17,189 bases of DNA from Deltaproteobacteria bacterium (GCA_003647095.1 QMME01000044.1:1-17189), one strand, 5' to 3'; shown: positions 1-8,610, counted from the first letter of the stretch. Translations and numbers: made by a program. The notes: generated from the sequence alone by a model not told the origin.

Positions 1-163
1 CGCCGGCCCGCACCAGCACCAGCGCCTGGACATCGGCAGTGGCCGAGCCGTCGAAGCCGACCCGGGTGATGCGACTTCCGGGAAGCAGGTCCGCCGCCGC
101 TGCCGGTGTCCCGGACAGCACGGGTAATAACCACAACAGCAATCCTGGCAGCCACGGACGCAT
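1..163 (-). CDS. BamA/TamA-type outer-membrane protein, N-terminal fragment (cut by window edge)
   Basis: Only the first 54 codons are in the window. Translation starts MRPWLPGLLLWLLPVLSG and forms a typical Sec signal peptide (basic residue, long Leu-rich core, small residues TPAAAA). It continues with SRITRVGFDGSATADVQAL, which resembles the start of a POTRA domain of the Omp85 superfamily (short beta strand, then a helix after a Gly/Asp turn). The ATG lies two bases after the tamB stop codon, with GGTGAG just upstream, so translation is probably coupled to tamB. Omp85 proteins of this kind (TamA, BamA) assemble or insert outer-membrane proteins. The link to TamB argues for a TamA-like role. 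The barrel is outside the window, so BamA or another POTRA protein cannot be excluded. Confidence 0.6.
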   Translation of the reverse strand, partial: MRPWLPGLLLWLLPVLSGTPAAAADLLPGSRITRVGFDGSATADVQALVLVRAG

Positions 164-165
164 GC

Positions 166-3100
166 TCACCATTCCCAGCGCAGTCGCAAATCGAGACCGA
201 TGTCCCCTACGTCCACCAGGGGAGAATCCTGCTCGGCGTTTTCCCAGCGCAGTCGCGCCGACACGTTCCTGGAGATGCGGTAGCTGAGATCCAGGTTCTG
301 ATCGGCGTCATCGTATAATGACCGGCCGTAGTCCAGCTCCAGATCAGGGCTGACGAAGTTCAGGCGTGCTCCCACTTCCAGGCGGGGGGAGACCGCTCCC
401 TGGCGCTGGGCCCGGGAGGAAGTGGAATAGCGGCTCCTGACCCGCAGGTACTTTGGTTGCACGACCTGCGGGGGAAAGGGAAAGATGCGCCGCAGCTTTT
501 CATCCAGGGCCAGGGAGCGGGCCAGAATCTCTCCCCCCAGGCCGACCAGGTCCTCCCCGCGCAAGGTCTTGACGTCCTGGCTGGTGACTCCCAGGTTGAG
601 CAGGGTGACGATGTCACGTTCGTCGAGCGGGGGATCGCTGTCGAGGCTGATGGTCGGTTGCTTGTCTCCTTCTGCCTGTACGCGCAGTTCAATACGGTAT
701 TCCGTCTTTCCCCCCTCCTCTTCTCCCCGATCCACCACCTCCAACAGATCGGCAACCAGATCGACCCGGGGTAGAATGGAAAATTCGTCGAGGAACCGTA
801 CCAACGAGCGACGCAGCTGGAAATCCCTGGTCAGGTATCGCACCTGGCCCCGCTTGGCTTCTAACTCTCCCAGCAACCCCAGGCGCTCATTGCTGCCGCT
901 GACACGCAGTTGTCCCCCCATTTCCGCGGTGAAGCGGATCAAGCCCAAATCGTAATCAACCTCGAGCGTGTCCGGGACATGTACCCGCATGTCCAGATCG
1001 AGCACCTCCCGGCCGGTATCATAGGCCCGGGTGGGTAGCAGGCGCCTCCGGAACAAACCCTGCGACAATCCCGTCAAGGTGATCTTTTCCCGGTAGCTGC
1101 CCTGGTGAAGATTCAGGTAGCCTGCCAACCGCAGCCGATGTCCCGGTGGCTTGCTCAGGTTCAGACTGCCCGATACCGTGGCCACCAGGGAACTGGTTAT
1201 CCGTGACTGCACCCGGTTCAGGTCGAGACTCAGGTTGAGCCCACTCACCGTCCCCCCGCTCCACTCCAGCCGCCCCAGTCCACTGATAGTACCGCCACCC
1301 ACCTTTCCGTTGATACTAACAAATTCCATGCCCCGTCCATCAAGGTGAACCTTGGCTGATAGCTGCTGTAGCGGCTGCGGCCAGGGAGCAAACTTGACAT
1401 CCCGGGCCGTTATTCGGACCTGTCCCTGCATTTGCGGCCGCATCCAGCTCCCGCCCCACCCCAGGGAAAAAGAGACCCTGCCCTGGGCACGTTGCAACCA
1501 GTTGAACCAACGCGGCAGCAATCTGAGGCTGGCCCGCCCCTCCAGCAATAATCTTGGACCCGAACCCAGCTCGCAGGTGCCGCTGAGACGCATGGAGGCC
1601 TGGCGCCCAATCAAGCGTAGCGGTTCCAGCTGCAGTTGGCCACCACGTAGTTGCAAACGCCACTGGCCGTCTGCCTGCAAGCGGGCCCCGGCCAGTACCA
1701 GCGACAGCTTTTCCAGCAGCAGCTGCCCCTGCGACTGCAACGGCCGCAGTACCAGTCCCCGGGCCTGTAGATGCCCGGCCAGGCGAGCAGCGAAGAAATT
1801 CCCTCCCTGCCCCAGCGGCAGTAAGCGAGCCAGCTCCGGCAGGTCGAAATCCAACCGCGCGGTGAAGGGCAGAAACGGCTCCGTCAGCATGCTGGCGTCC
1901 ACCCGGAGCTGCCGGCCGAAAAAACGTCCCTGGACCTTGATCGACTCCGTTGTGGCTCGGGCGGAAACGAAGGAGTCCCCCAGTGAACGCCCTTCCAACC
2001 GGGTGTCGTATACCTTGGCCCAGCCGGTAATCTGCGGAGCAAGCAGGCGCCCCTTGACACCCATGTGCAGATCGAGACGGAAATCAAGGGCGCCGCCACC
2101 AGGCAACCAGGAAAACGAGTTGGCGCGCAATCCAGTGGAATATACCGACACGTCTAGCTCCAGCCCCGGGGTGATGTCGCCCCGGGCATATATCCAGCCC
2201 GGTCCCAGTCGAGCCTCGAGCAGGTCCAGGTGCCAGCTGCCACCTTCCAGGTGTCCCACCAGTCCGGCTTCGTCGACCAGTTGCGGCCCCACTCGGATCT
2301 GGCGGGCGGCCACCTGCAGGGCCAGCGCCGGTGCCGCCAGGTCCCCCGATACCAGCACCCGGCCACCCACCCGGCCATCCAGCCAGGCCGGTGGCCGTTC
2401 ACCCTGGACTACCGTCAACAGGTCGGCAAGACGGGCCTCGGCCAGGTCCACAACCAACCCCAGCGGGTAGGGTGCGCGCAATCCTGCCTTGCCGTTGATG
2501 AACAAGCGTCCCCCCGGCCCCCGCAGGGTCAGGTTGTCCAGGCGAGCCAAGCCGTCACCCAGTCTGACCGTTCCCCGGGCCTGCCCCAGGTGGCGCTGTC
2601 CCAGCTTCACCCCGTGCATGGCGAAATCGACTTTTCCCCGGTAGTCTTCCCGCTCCCTTTCCAGATGTACCTCGAGCTGCCCCTGGCCCGCCAGGGGAAC
2701 ACCGCCAGACCCGGCCAGGTCGGCCAGCAACAAGGGAGCGGCCCGGCCGTCCAGTTTGACGAGCCCCCGCCGCCAATCCAGGTACCCACTCGAGAGAACA
2801 CTGCTGGCACCCAGTTGCCAGTGGATATCGTTCCAGCGCAACCCCTGCCCGTCGCAGTGGACCTGTCCCTGAAGGTTGGCCACCGGCCAGGATCCGTTCC
2901 ACTCCCGGTCCTGCGCTTGCCAACGGATGACGGTGTGTTTCAGTTGCAGGTCGCTGCGGGCCACGACTCGGGGTCCCCTTCTGCCCGCCAGGGAACCCTC
3001 CAGGGAGATATCGCCGCTGACCCGGCTCTGGATGGCCACCGGCAAGCGCAGTCCCGACAGCCAGCGCCCCACGGCCAGTTCACTGGTTTTCAGGTCAACC

Positions 3101-4173
3101 GAGAAAGCGAAGGGCTCCCGTAACTTCATCCGTCCGTGACCAGCCAGGCTGGCCTGCTCGCGTTTCACTACCAGCCTTTCCAGTGCCACTTCTTCTGCGC
3201 TCACCGTCACGCGAACGTCCAGGGAAAACGGAGGTGTCCCGGCCAGGGCGATTTTCTCCCCCCTGGCAGCCACGGTGATCAGCCGGCCCGCCTGCTCCGT
3301 GGTGACATCCACGTCGAGTACCCCCCGCCCCCCTCCCGCCGGCCACCAGCGAGCCAGCTCGGTCAGGGGAAGCTGCAGGCGCAGCCGACCCCGGGGGCGC
3401 CAACCAGGCGGCAACCAGGCCAGTCCCGCCCCTCCCTCCGGGGCCGCCAGTTCCAGCTGCAGGGAACCCTGCATGGAGAATCCGGCAGAGCGCAGCGACA
3501 AGTGCTCCAGGAAGACAGATTCTGCTCCCGCCACACCCGTCACCTGCAGTTCATCCAACGGCCAGGGATCTCCCAGGCGCTGGTCGAACAGGGTTCCTCC
3601 ACCGGCGCTCAGGTGCACTGCCATCTCACCATCGCCCAGATCGTCGATTTGCACCTGCAGGTCGGAAAGGCGCACGCGTCTGCTGCCGGGAAGTGCCAGG
3701 TCGACTTGACCGCGGAACAACTCCAGTCGTTCCGGCAGCCAGTTGCCAGCCGCAGCTTGCCCCTGACCGGAAGCTGCCGGGGAAGGAAGGCCCACTATGC
3801 CCGAGGTAGTCACTTGCCAACGCACGCGCGGCTCCCACAGCCGCACCCGGGACAGGGCCAGTCGCCCCCCCAGCAAGGACAAGGAATCGAGTTCCACCCG
3901 GAGACGGGAAACCTCGAACCAGGGGCGTTCAGACTCACTACCCACACGCAGGGAGGCAACCTCCAGGGCCGGGGGAATGATATCTATGGAACACTTGCCG
4001 GTGGTTACCGGTTTTCCCAGGGCCCGGCCCAGCGCCTGGCGGATCTTGTCGCACAGGCTCTCGGATGCCAGTGGCGAGTTGGCAACCCAGATACCGGCTG
4101 CCAGCACCAGCAACAGGAACAGTGCCAGCAGGTAAAGCATCAGGGGGAATCTCTTGCTTCTTGCCGTTCCCAA
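166..4173 (-). CDS. tamB: TamB-like translocation/assembly module protein (AsmA-like, DUF490)
   Basis: A 1335-residue protein with one N-terminal membrane anchor (about residues 10-30, Leu/Ala-rich) preceded by the basic patch RSKR. A very long region of repeated short beta-strand text follows, as in AsmA/TamB bridge-like lipid-transfer proteins. The C-terminal TamB domain (about residues 1000-1335) includes SDPPLDERDIVTLLNLG, which matches the conserved PPL-D-hydrophobic block of the family, and the protein ends in the aromatic residue Trp. TamB spans the periplasm and is linked to outer-membrane protein assembly or phospholipid transport together with TamA. The chosen start is TTG with GGGAG 8 bases upstream. 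The next candidate, ATG at 4140, would remove the basic residues that should precede the anchor. An Omp85-type gene follows after two bases. Family assignment is confident; the exact substrate is not known. Confidence 0.88.
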   Translation of the reverse strand: MGTARSKRFPLMLYLLALFLLLVLAAGIWVANSPLASESLCDKIRQALGRALGKPVTTGKCSIDIIPPALEVASLRVGSESERPWFEVSRLRVELDSLSLLGGRLALSRVRLWEPRVRWQVTTSGIVGLPSPAASGQGQAAAGNWLPERLELFRGQVDLALPGSRRVRLSDLQVQIDDLGDGEMAVHLSAGGGTLFDQRLGDPWPLDELQVTGVAGAESVFLEHLSLRSAGFSMQGSLQLELAAPEGGAGLAWLPPGWRPRGRLRLQLPLTELARWWPAGGGRGVLDVDVTTEQAGRLITVAARGEKIALAGTPPFSLDVRVTVSAEEVALERLVVKREQASLAGHGRMKLREPFAFSVDLKTSELAVGRWLSGLRLPVAIQSRVSGDISLEGSLAGRRGPRVVARSDLQLKHTVIRWQAQDREWNGSWPVANLQGQVHCDGQGLRWNDIHWQLGASSVLSSGYLDWRRGLVKLDGRAAPLLLADLAGSGGVPLAGQGQLEVHLEREREDYRGKVDFAMHGVKLGQRHLGQARGTVRLGDGLARLDNLTLRGPGGRLFINGKAGLRAPYPLGLVVDLAEARLADLLTVVQGERPPAWLDGRVGGRVLVSGDLAAPALALQVAARQIRVGPQLVDEAGLVGHLEGGSWHLDLLEARLGPGWIYARGDITPGLELDVSVYSTGLRANSFSWLPGGGALDFRLDLHMGVKGRLLAPQITGWAKVYDTRLEGRSLGDSFVSARATTESIKVQGRFFGRQLRVDASMLTEPFLPFTARLDFDLPELARLLPLGQGGNFFAARLAGHLQARGLVLRPLQSQGQLLLEKLSLVLAGARLQADGQWRLQLRGGQLQLEPLRLIGRQASMRLSGTCELGSGPRLLLEGRASLRLLPRWFNWLQRAQGRVSFSLGWGGSWMRPQMQGQVRITARDVKFAPWPQPLQQLSAKVHLDGRGMEFVSINGKVGGGTISGLGRLEWSGGTVSGLNLSLDLNRVQSRITSSLVATVSGSLNLSKPPGHRLRLAGYLNLHQGSYREKITLTGLSQGLFRRRLLPTRAYDTGREVLDLDMRVHVPDTLEVDYDLGLIRFTAEMGGQLRVSGSNERLGLLGELEAKRGQVRYLTRDFQLRRSLVRFLDEFSILPRVDLVADLLEVVDRGEEEGGKTEYRIELRVQAEGDKQPTISLDSDPPLDERDIVTLLNLGVTSQDVKTLRGEDLVGLGGEILARSLALDEKLRRIFPFPPQVVQPKYLRVRSRYSTSSRAQRQGAVSPRLEVGARLNFVSPDLELDYGRSLYDDADQNLDLSYRISRNVSARLRWENAEQDSPLVDVGDIGLDLRLRWEW

Positions 4174-4188
4174 GAACCAGGCTCCCGG

Positions 4189-4222
4189 AAAAAGAAAACG
4201 CCCCGGCCAGCGACCAGGGCGT
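4189..4222 (-). terminator. Intrinsic terminator of the tRNA-Gly gene
   Basis: On the minus strand an 11-base-pair stem (4198-4208 with 4212-4222, including two G-U pairs) closes a three-base loop and is followed at once by a T-rich tract, TTTTCTTTTT. It begins 10 bases after the tRNA 3' end. This is a textbook rho-independent terminator. It also sits only about 16 bases before the TTG start of tamB. Confidence 0.88.
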
Positions 4223-4232
4223 GTGTATCACA

Positions 4233-4304
4233 AGCGGGTGATGGGAGTCGAACCCACGACGTCAAGCTTGGGAAGCTTGCATTCTACCACTGAATTACAC
4301 CCGC
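4233..4304 (-). tRNA. tRNA-Gly (anticodon CCC)
   Basis: The minus strand folds as a full cloverleaf: a perfect 7-bp acceptor stem GCGGGTG/CACCCGC, D stem ATTC/GAAT around AGTGGTA, anticodon stem CAAGC/GCTTG around TTCCCAA (anticodon CCC, reading GGG), a five-base variable region, and T stem GTGGG/CCCAT around TTCGACT. The discriminator is U, as in other tRNA-Gly. The CCA end is not encoded (the next bases are TG), so it must be added by the nucleotidyltransferase. A promoter lies just upstream and an intrinsic terminator just downstream, so it is probably an independent single-tRNA transcript. Confidence 0.97.
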
Positions 4305-4316
4305 ACAGCGAGCCGC

Positions 4317-4346
4317 ATTCTGCGTCCACGACAATGATTCTGTCAA
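4317..4346 (-). promoter_or_regulatory. Sigma70-type promoter for tRNA-Gly
   Basis: Minus strand: a perfect -35 TTGACA (4346-4341), an 18-base spacer, and a -10 CAGAAT (4322-4317, four of six consensus bases). The expected start point is about 6 bases before the mature tRNA 5' end, which fits a short leader. The -35 and spacer are embedded in a nested inverted repeat. Confidence 0.7.
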
Positions 4347-4371
4347 GTAAAATCATCACTTGGCATTGTCG
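4329..4371. repeat. Nested inverted repeat overlapping the tRNA-Gly promoter
   Basis: An outer perfect 8-base inverted repeat CGACAATG/CATTGTCG (4329-4336 and 4364-4371) encloses an inner 5-base one, CAAGT/ACTTG (4344-4348 and 4358-4362). The element covers the -35 and much of the spacer of the tRNA promoter. It also lies downstream of the ATPase gene that ends at 4490. It may be a protein-binding dyad at the promoter, or a 3'-end hairpin of the ATPase transcript without a T-tract. The sequence alone does not decide between these. Confidence 0.55.
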
Positions 4372-4489
4372 CGCGGACGGCGGGCCGGAGCAAATTTTTC
4401 CCTTTGATTATCCATACCACGACGTCACCCGAGCTTGCCGTCATGGCGGCGGTCACTCGTACTCCACTGCTTCGAGCCCGCACAACACC

Positions 4490-5458
4490 TCAGCTCTTGG
4501 ACAACGAATCGAGGTACCTGTCGATCTCTTCCATGGACACCGGTTGCGCCGACACACCGCCGGCAATGCGTCCAGCACTGGAATCCCGAGGAGCCAGCAC
4601 TCCTGCCTGGCGCCGCGCCATGATGGTTTCGGGCACCTGACGGTCAGGATCCAGGCCCAGGGTATCGGCGATCCGTCCCACCAGTGCCCGATCCACCACC
4701 GCCTTACGAGCCAGCACCGCTTCGAAGAGACAATTATCACAGATGGTGTTGATCAGGCGCGGCGTTCCCTGGCTGAAATAATGTATGCGCTCCACCGCCT
4801 GACTGGTGAACAACATCTTGCGAGAACCAGCCAGGCGCAGGCGGTGCTTGATGTAGGCTTCCACCGACTCCAGGTTGAACGGTTCGATTCGGTACTTGAC
4901 AGCAACCCGTTGCGCCAGCGGGGGATCCAGCATCAGGTTGTCTTCCAATTCGGGAAGGCCGAAAAACACGAACGACAGCAGCTTGCGCTCGGGCACCTCC
5001 AAATTGGTCAGCCCCCGAAATTCCTCCATCAACTCCCGTGACTGCAGCATCTGGGCTTCGTCGATGAGTACCACCGCCTTGCGTCCCTCTTCATAGATTT
5101 CCACCAGCCGCTGGTACAACTGGCTCAACAACGAGAGCTTGTCTTCCGAGGGACTGGCCACCCCGAGTTGCAAGGCGATACGGCGCAACAACCAAGAGGC
5201 GGTTATACCGGAATGGATGATTACCAGCAGGGCGGCTTCGTATTTCTCCTCGGGCAGGCTGTCGAGCATACGCCGGGCCAGGGTGGTCTTGCCGGCACCG
5301 ATATCGCCCACGCATATGGCCAGCCCGCGCATATTCTCCACCGCGAACATCAGCCGCATCATGGCCCGTGAGTGCTGGGCGCTGTTGAAGTAGAAACGAG
5401 TCACCGGGGCATTGGAAAATGGTTCCTGCTTGAGCTGGAAGTAATCAAGGTAGTTCAT
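4490..5458 (-). CDS. ExeA/GspA/MshM-like AAA ATPase
   Basis: 322 residues. The N-terminus MNYLDYFQLKQEPFSNAP is the typical opening of the ExeA/GspA ATPase family. The Walker A motif GDIGAGKTT is at residues 51-59 (Lys57) and Walker B VVLIDEAQ at 129-136. A sensor/lid region with LAQRVAVKYRIEPF and the family block GTPRLINTICDNCL follow. In Aeromonas ExeA works with ExeB to help assemble the type II secretin, and MshM in MSHA pilus loci is related. This copy ends soon after the AAA region and shows no peptidoglycan-binding or membrane segment, so it looks cytoplasmic. It follows the large TPR gene by 60 bases and probably shares its promoter at 8611-8639. The ribosome binding site is weak (AGGG about 12 bases before the ATG). 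A role in pilus or secretin assembly is inferred from family and neighbourhood. Confidence 0.85.
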   Translation of the reverse strand: MNYLDYFQLKQEPFSNAPVTRFYFNSAQHSRAMMRLMFAVENMRGLAICVGDIGAGKTTLARRMLDSLPEEKYEAALLVIIHSGITASWLLRRIALQLGVASPSEDKLSLLSQLYQRLVEIYEEGRKAVVLIDEAQMLQSRELMEEFRGLTNLEVPERKLLSFVFFGLPELEDNLMLDPPLAQRVAVKYRIEPFNLESVEAYIKHRLRLAGSRKMLFTSQAVERIHYFSQGTPRLINTICDNCLFEAVLARKAVVDRALVGRIADTLGLDPDRQVPETIMARRQAGVLAPRDSSAGRIAGGVSAQPVSMEEIDRYLDSLSKS

Positions 5459-5500
5459 GATGGTCGTTTTACCCTGCCAGCCGTATCATGGCATTTTCCC

Positions 5501-5514
5501 GCCAGTTCCCTGGC
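5501..5514 (-). other. Short intercistronic hairpin between the TPR and ATPase genes
   Basis: In the 60-base gap the minus strand reads GCCAG, GGAA, CTGGC: a 5-bp stem capped by a GGAA tetraloop. No T-tract follows, so it is not an intrinsic terminator. It could be an RNA-stability or processing element, or chance. Confidence 0.3.
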
Positions 5515-5518
5515 ATCC

Positions 5519-8437
5519 TTACATATAGGAAATGTTGTTCTTGGGGTTGGCCGGCTTCTTGCCACCCGGACCATCCTTCTTCGCGGCTCCCTGGGAACCC
5601 GCCAGCTTTTTTAGCTTACTGGCCACATCACGGAAGTTGGCGTCTCGTTTGTGAACCTTGTTGTAGTAGAATGCTGCTTCCTTGTTGTCGCCGAGCAACT
5701 CGTAGGTGTTGCCCATCTCGTAATAGATTCCAGTGGCCTCCTGCTCACCCAGATCGGGACCATGCAGGGCTTCCTTGAAGCGGTTGACGGCCTCGGAATA
5801 CTGGCCTTTTTCCTTCAGGCACAGGCCGATCATGGTCAGGCAGGCGACCTGACGGGACTGGTCCTGTGAAGCTATCTGGAACTCGTGGATGGCATCGTCC
5901 ATCAACCCCATTTCCTTGTAGGCGATGCCCAGGTCGTAATGGGTTGCCGAATCGCCACTATCGAGAACCTTCTCTACTCCTTTCTTGAATTCGGAAAAGA
6001 CATCTTCCACGCTGTACTGGAAATCGTCGTCCAACGGTGCGGCGGCAAAGTCTTCTTCGACCTCGCTTTCCAACTCGGCAGCCAGGTCGAACTCCTCGCC
6101 GGTCTCGGCAGCCACGGGAACCTCACCACCATCTTCCAACCGCTCCAGGAGCTGGCGCCTTTCCACCAGTTCAGGCCGTTCTCCATAGGATTCGAGCAAC
6201 CTTTCCAGTTCCTCGCGGGCCTCATCCACCAGTTTTTGCTGAATGAAGAAGTCCAGTTCATCCAGCTCGTCTTCCAGGTCTTCCTCGGTGGCAGCTTCTT
6301 CGACCTCCTGCTCGGCAGTAGCAGCGACCTCTGCTTCAGTGGCTGCTGAACGTGCGGCATCCTCGAAGGCGGCACTGGGCTCGGTGGTGGGTTCGGGAGC
6401 CAGGGGCAACTCATCTGCCTCGGTCAGTTCCACCTCCGCGGGCTCGGGCAACGACTCCACCGGCTCGGCTTCGCTCACGCTGTCGTCGGACACCTCGAAG
6501 AGTTGCTCATCGTCTCCTAGGTCGATCAGTTCCTGCTCACCACTTTTGGTGGTATCGAAAACCTCCTCTACCTCGGTCCCTACAGCACCTCCGGCAACTA
6601 CTGCGGCATCGGCAATGTCCCGGACATCATCAGGTACCTCGGCCGCCGAGAGAATCTCCACCTCGTCGAGTGACATCTCGCCGGTGGGCATCATGGAGGC
6701 CTCGACGGTCTCTTCGCCTTCATCGAAAGACAGCTCCTGGGTGGGCACCTGCCCGGCGGTTGCCTCCTCGCCGCCCTCCATTTCCAGCAGAGTACTGGTA
6801 GCCAAGCTGGTAGGATCTTCTTCTGCAATCAGGTCGTCTTCAATGTCTACCTCAAGTTCCTCTTCACCAGAGGCGGGTATTTCCAGGGCAGCATCGTCCA
6901 GTTCCGTAACGACCTGCTCCCCAGCGGCCCCGCCACTACCGGCATCCACACCCAGTTGCTGGGCCAGGACCAGGCCTTGCGGGTGATCGGGTACGATGTT
7001 GAACAGGGCTTGCAGGTGGTTGCGGGCTGCCTTCACGTGACCGGCGCGCTGATTGAGCTGAACCAGGGTTACCAGTTCCTGCGCGGCGTGCTCGAGCTGG
7101 CCGGCTTGCATGTAGATCTCTCTGAGCTTGTCGTGCGCCTCGATGTTGTTGGGATCCAGCTCGAACACCTTGGTCAAGTGCTCATAGGCCTTGCTCTGCA
7201 GACCGTACTTGATGTAGACGCTGGTCTCTGTCAGCAGACGACTGATGGTCTCCCGGTCCAGTTCGGACGCGGCAACGGCCGGTTCCGTGAGTCCAGCCGC
7301 CGTGACATCGACGATCTCGTCGATCTCCGGCTCGATCTCCAGCACTTCCTCGACTCCCGGCAACTCCTCCTCCACCAGCTCGTTACCGGGAGCTTCCAGC
7401 ACGATTTCGGGCCGGTTTTCGTAAAGGGTGGGTTCCTCGTCATCAGGCGCGGGAATGGAGGCGGTTGGCAGGGTTTGGGCCGGCTCTTCCGCTATCTCCA
7501 GGAGATCTTCCTCCGCCAGGGCCATTTCCTCGACCCCTCCCCCCATCTGCTGCAGCGCAGCCTGGGCCTCGGGATCTTCGGGAGACAGCTCCAGTACCCG
7601 CCGGTACATCTTCTCGGCCCGGTCCAGTTCACCTTGCTCCTGGTGAATCTTGGCAATTTCCTTGTACACCGAGACTGTCTTGGAAAGCTGGTTCAGATCC
7701 TGGAAAGCCTGGGCCAACATGTTCAGAACGGTGAGGTCCTGGGGATCGGCCTTGAAGCAGATTTGCAGTTTTCCCAGCGCCCTCTTGGTGTCTCCCCGTT
7801 GCAGGTAAATGTTGGCCAGTTCCTTGATCAGGTCGATCTGGGAATTATCATGGTATATGAGGCGTTCACTGACCTTGATATAGTCCTCGATGCGGTTGGC
7901 TGCCTTGAGATCTTCTGCAGCCCGGGAAAACTCCTCGACCGCCTCTGCTACCATGCCCTCACGGGAGTACATCTCCGCCAGCTTGATGCGACTGGGAATA
8001 TTGTCTGGATCGAGATCGACGATGCGGCGCAGGATTTCCAGCAACTCCCGTCCCATGTCGTTCTGCTCGTAGTAGGCAGCCACGATCTGCAAGTGGGACA
8101 TGGCATCGCCGACGATTCCCAGGTTCTGGTACTCCTCGGCCAGGCGCAGGTTGACGTTCACCCGGGAGGAGTCGATCTTCAGAATCTGCTTGAACACGGC
8201 GACCGCCTTGAGGTGAAAACCCTGCTTCGAATATGTATCAGCCACCTGCAGGTAGGAATCCACTGCCTGGGCACGGTCACCTATACGAACCAGCAGGTCT
8301 CCCTTTTTCAGCAAGGTCCGGACGTCGCCGGGATCCTCGGCCAGAATCTTGTCGTATTCCTTTATGGCCTTCTTGATCTGGCCCTTCTGGATGAAGCGAA
8401 GAGCGTTATCATTGATCTTGTTTTTGTTTATTGCCAC
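5519..8437 (-). CDS. Large TPR protein with acidic linkers
   Basis: 972 residues. Helical TPR repeats fill residues 1-300 (for example YDKILAEDPGDVRTLLKKGD and YRRVLELSPEDPEAQAAL) and 390-490, with a last block at about 810-940 (THYDLGIAYKEMGLMDDAI). Between them are two strongly acidic, Glu/Asp/Ala-rich low-complexity linkers (about 300-390 and 500-725), plus a short helical segment at 726-770. No signal peptide or membrane segment is seen, so it is probably a cytoplasmic scaffold. The C-terminal block DVFSEFKKGVEKV is of a type I associate with large TPR proteins of Myxococcota and Geobacter-like bacteria. The start is GTG, with ACAGG six bases upstream. It has its own promoter and a long leader, and is followed by the ExeA-like ATPase. 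Its function is not established; partner binding for pilus or polarity machinery is only a guess. Confidence 0.85.
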   Translation of the reverse strand: MAINKNKINDNALRFIQKGQIKKAIKEYDKILAEDPGDVRTLLKKGDLLVRIGDRAQAVDSYLQVADTYSKQGFHLKAVAVFKQILKIDSSRVNVNLRLAEEYQNLGIVGDAMSHLQIVAAYYEQNDMGRELLEILRRIVDLDPDNIPSRIKLAEMYSREGMVAEAVEEFSRAAEDLKAANRIEDYIKVSERLIYHDNSQIDLIKELANIYLQRGDTKRALGKLQICFKADPQDLTVLNMLAQAFQDLNQLSKTVSVYKEIAKIHQEQGELDRAEKMYRRVLELSPEDPEAQAALQQMGGGVEEMALAEEDLLEIAEEPAQTLPTASIPAPDDEEPTLYENRPEIVLEAPGNELVEEELPGVEEVLEIEPEIDEIVDVTAAGLTEPAVAASELDRETISRLLTETSVYIKYGLQSKAYEHLTKVFELDPNNIEAHDKLREIYMQAGQLEHAAQELVTLVQLNQRAGHVKAARNHLQALFNIVPDHPQGLVLAQQLGVDAGSGGAAGEQVVTELDDAALEIPASGEEELEVDIEDDLIAEEDPTSLATSTLLEMEGGEEATAGQVPTQELSFDEGEETVEASMMPTGEMSLDEVEILSAAEVPDDVRDIADAAVVAGGAVGTEVEEVFDTTKSGEQELIDLGDDEQLFEVSDDSVSEAEPVESLPEPAEVELTEADELPLAPEPTTEPSAAFEDAARSAATEAEVAATAEQEVEEAATEEDLEDELDELDFFIQQKLVDEAREELERLLESYGERPELVERRQLLERLEDGGEVPVAAETGEEFDLAAELESEVEEDFAAAPLDDDFQYSVEDVFSEFKKGVEKVLDSGDSATHYDLGIAYKEMGLMDDAIHEFQIASQDQSRQVACLTMIGLCLKEKGQYSEAVNRFKEALHGPDLGEQEATGIYYEMGNTYELLGDNKEAAFYYNKVHKRDANFRDVASKLKKLAGSQGAAKKDGPGGKKPANPKNNISYM

Positions 8438-8604
8438 GCCAAACCTGTCCTGACAGCAGCTCTCGTGTTACCACCGACCCCGGCTGGCACGCATCCACCC
8501 CTCGGCCCCGGGGCCACACATTCCACTCTGCCCCGGAGGCATCCTTCCGGCCACCGCGGGCACAAAAAACCCTTCTCCCGCAAGTATTTGCGAGCGGGCA
8601 CCGA
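8438..8604 (-). promoter_or_regulatory. Structured 5' leader of the TPR-ATPase unit
   Basis: About 165 bases separate the predicted transcription start (about 8604) from the GTG start. No gene is seen here. Near the 5' end (8564-8598) is a terminator-like imperfect stem (GGG/CCC, CTC/GAG, GCAA/TTGC) followed by six T. Farther on are a bulged hairpin at 8533-8550 (CCGGA/TCCGG outer stem) and a perfect 12-base palindrome GGCCCCGGGGCC at 8504-8515. I do not recognise a known riboswitch class. The region could control expression by attenuation, or could simply be GC-rich. Confidence 0.4.
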
Positions 8605-8610
8605 CATTAC

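Noticed and set aside
4372..4489. Possible intrinsic terminator after the ExeA-like ATPase gene
   Set aside because: No stem followed by a T-tract was found here; the short GCCG/CGGC pairing is too weak. Only the dyad at 4329-4371 remains as a candidate 3' structure.
8521..8560. CCGGAAGG plus nearby GGCAGA resembling the core of SRP (4.5S) RNA
   Set aside because: The flanking conserved bases of the SRP domain IV loop (AGG before and AGCAG after) are missing, and the stretch folds as a different bulged hairpin.
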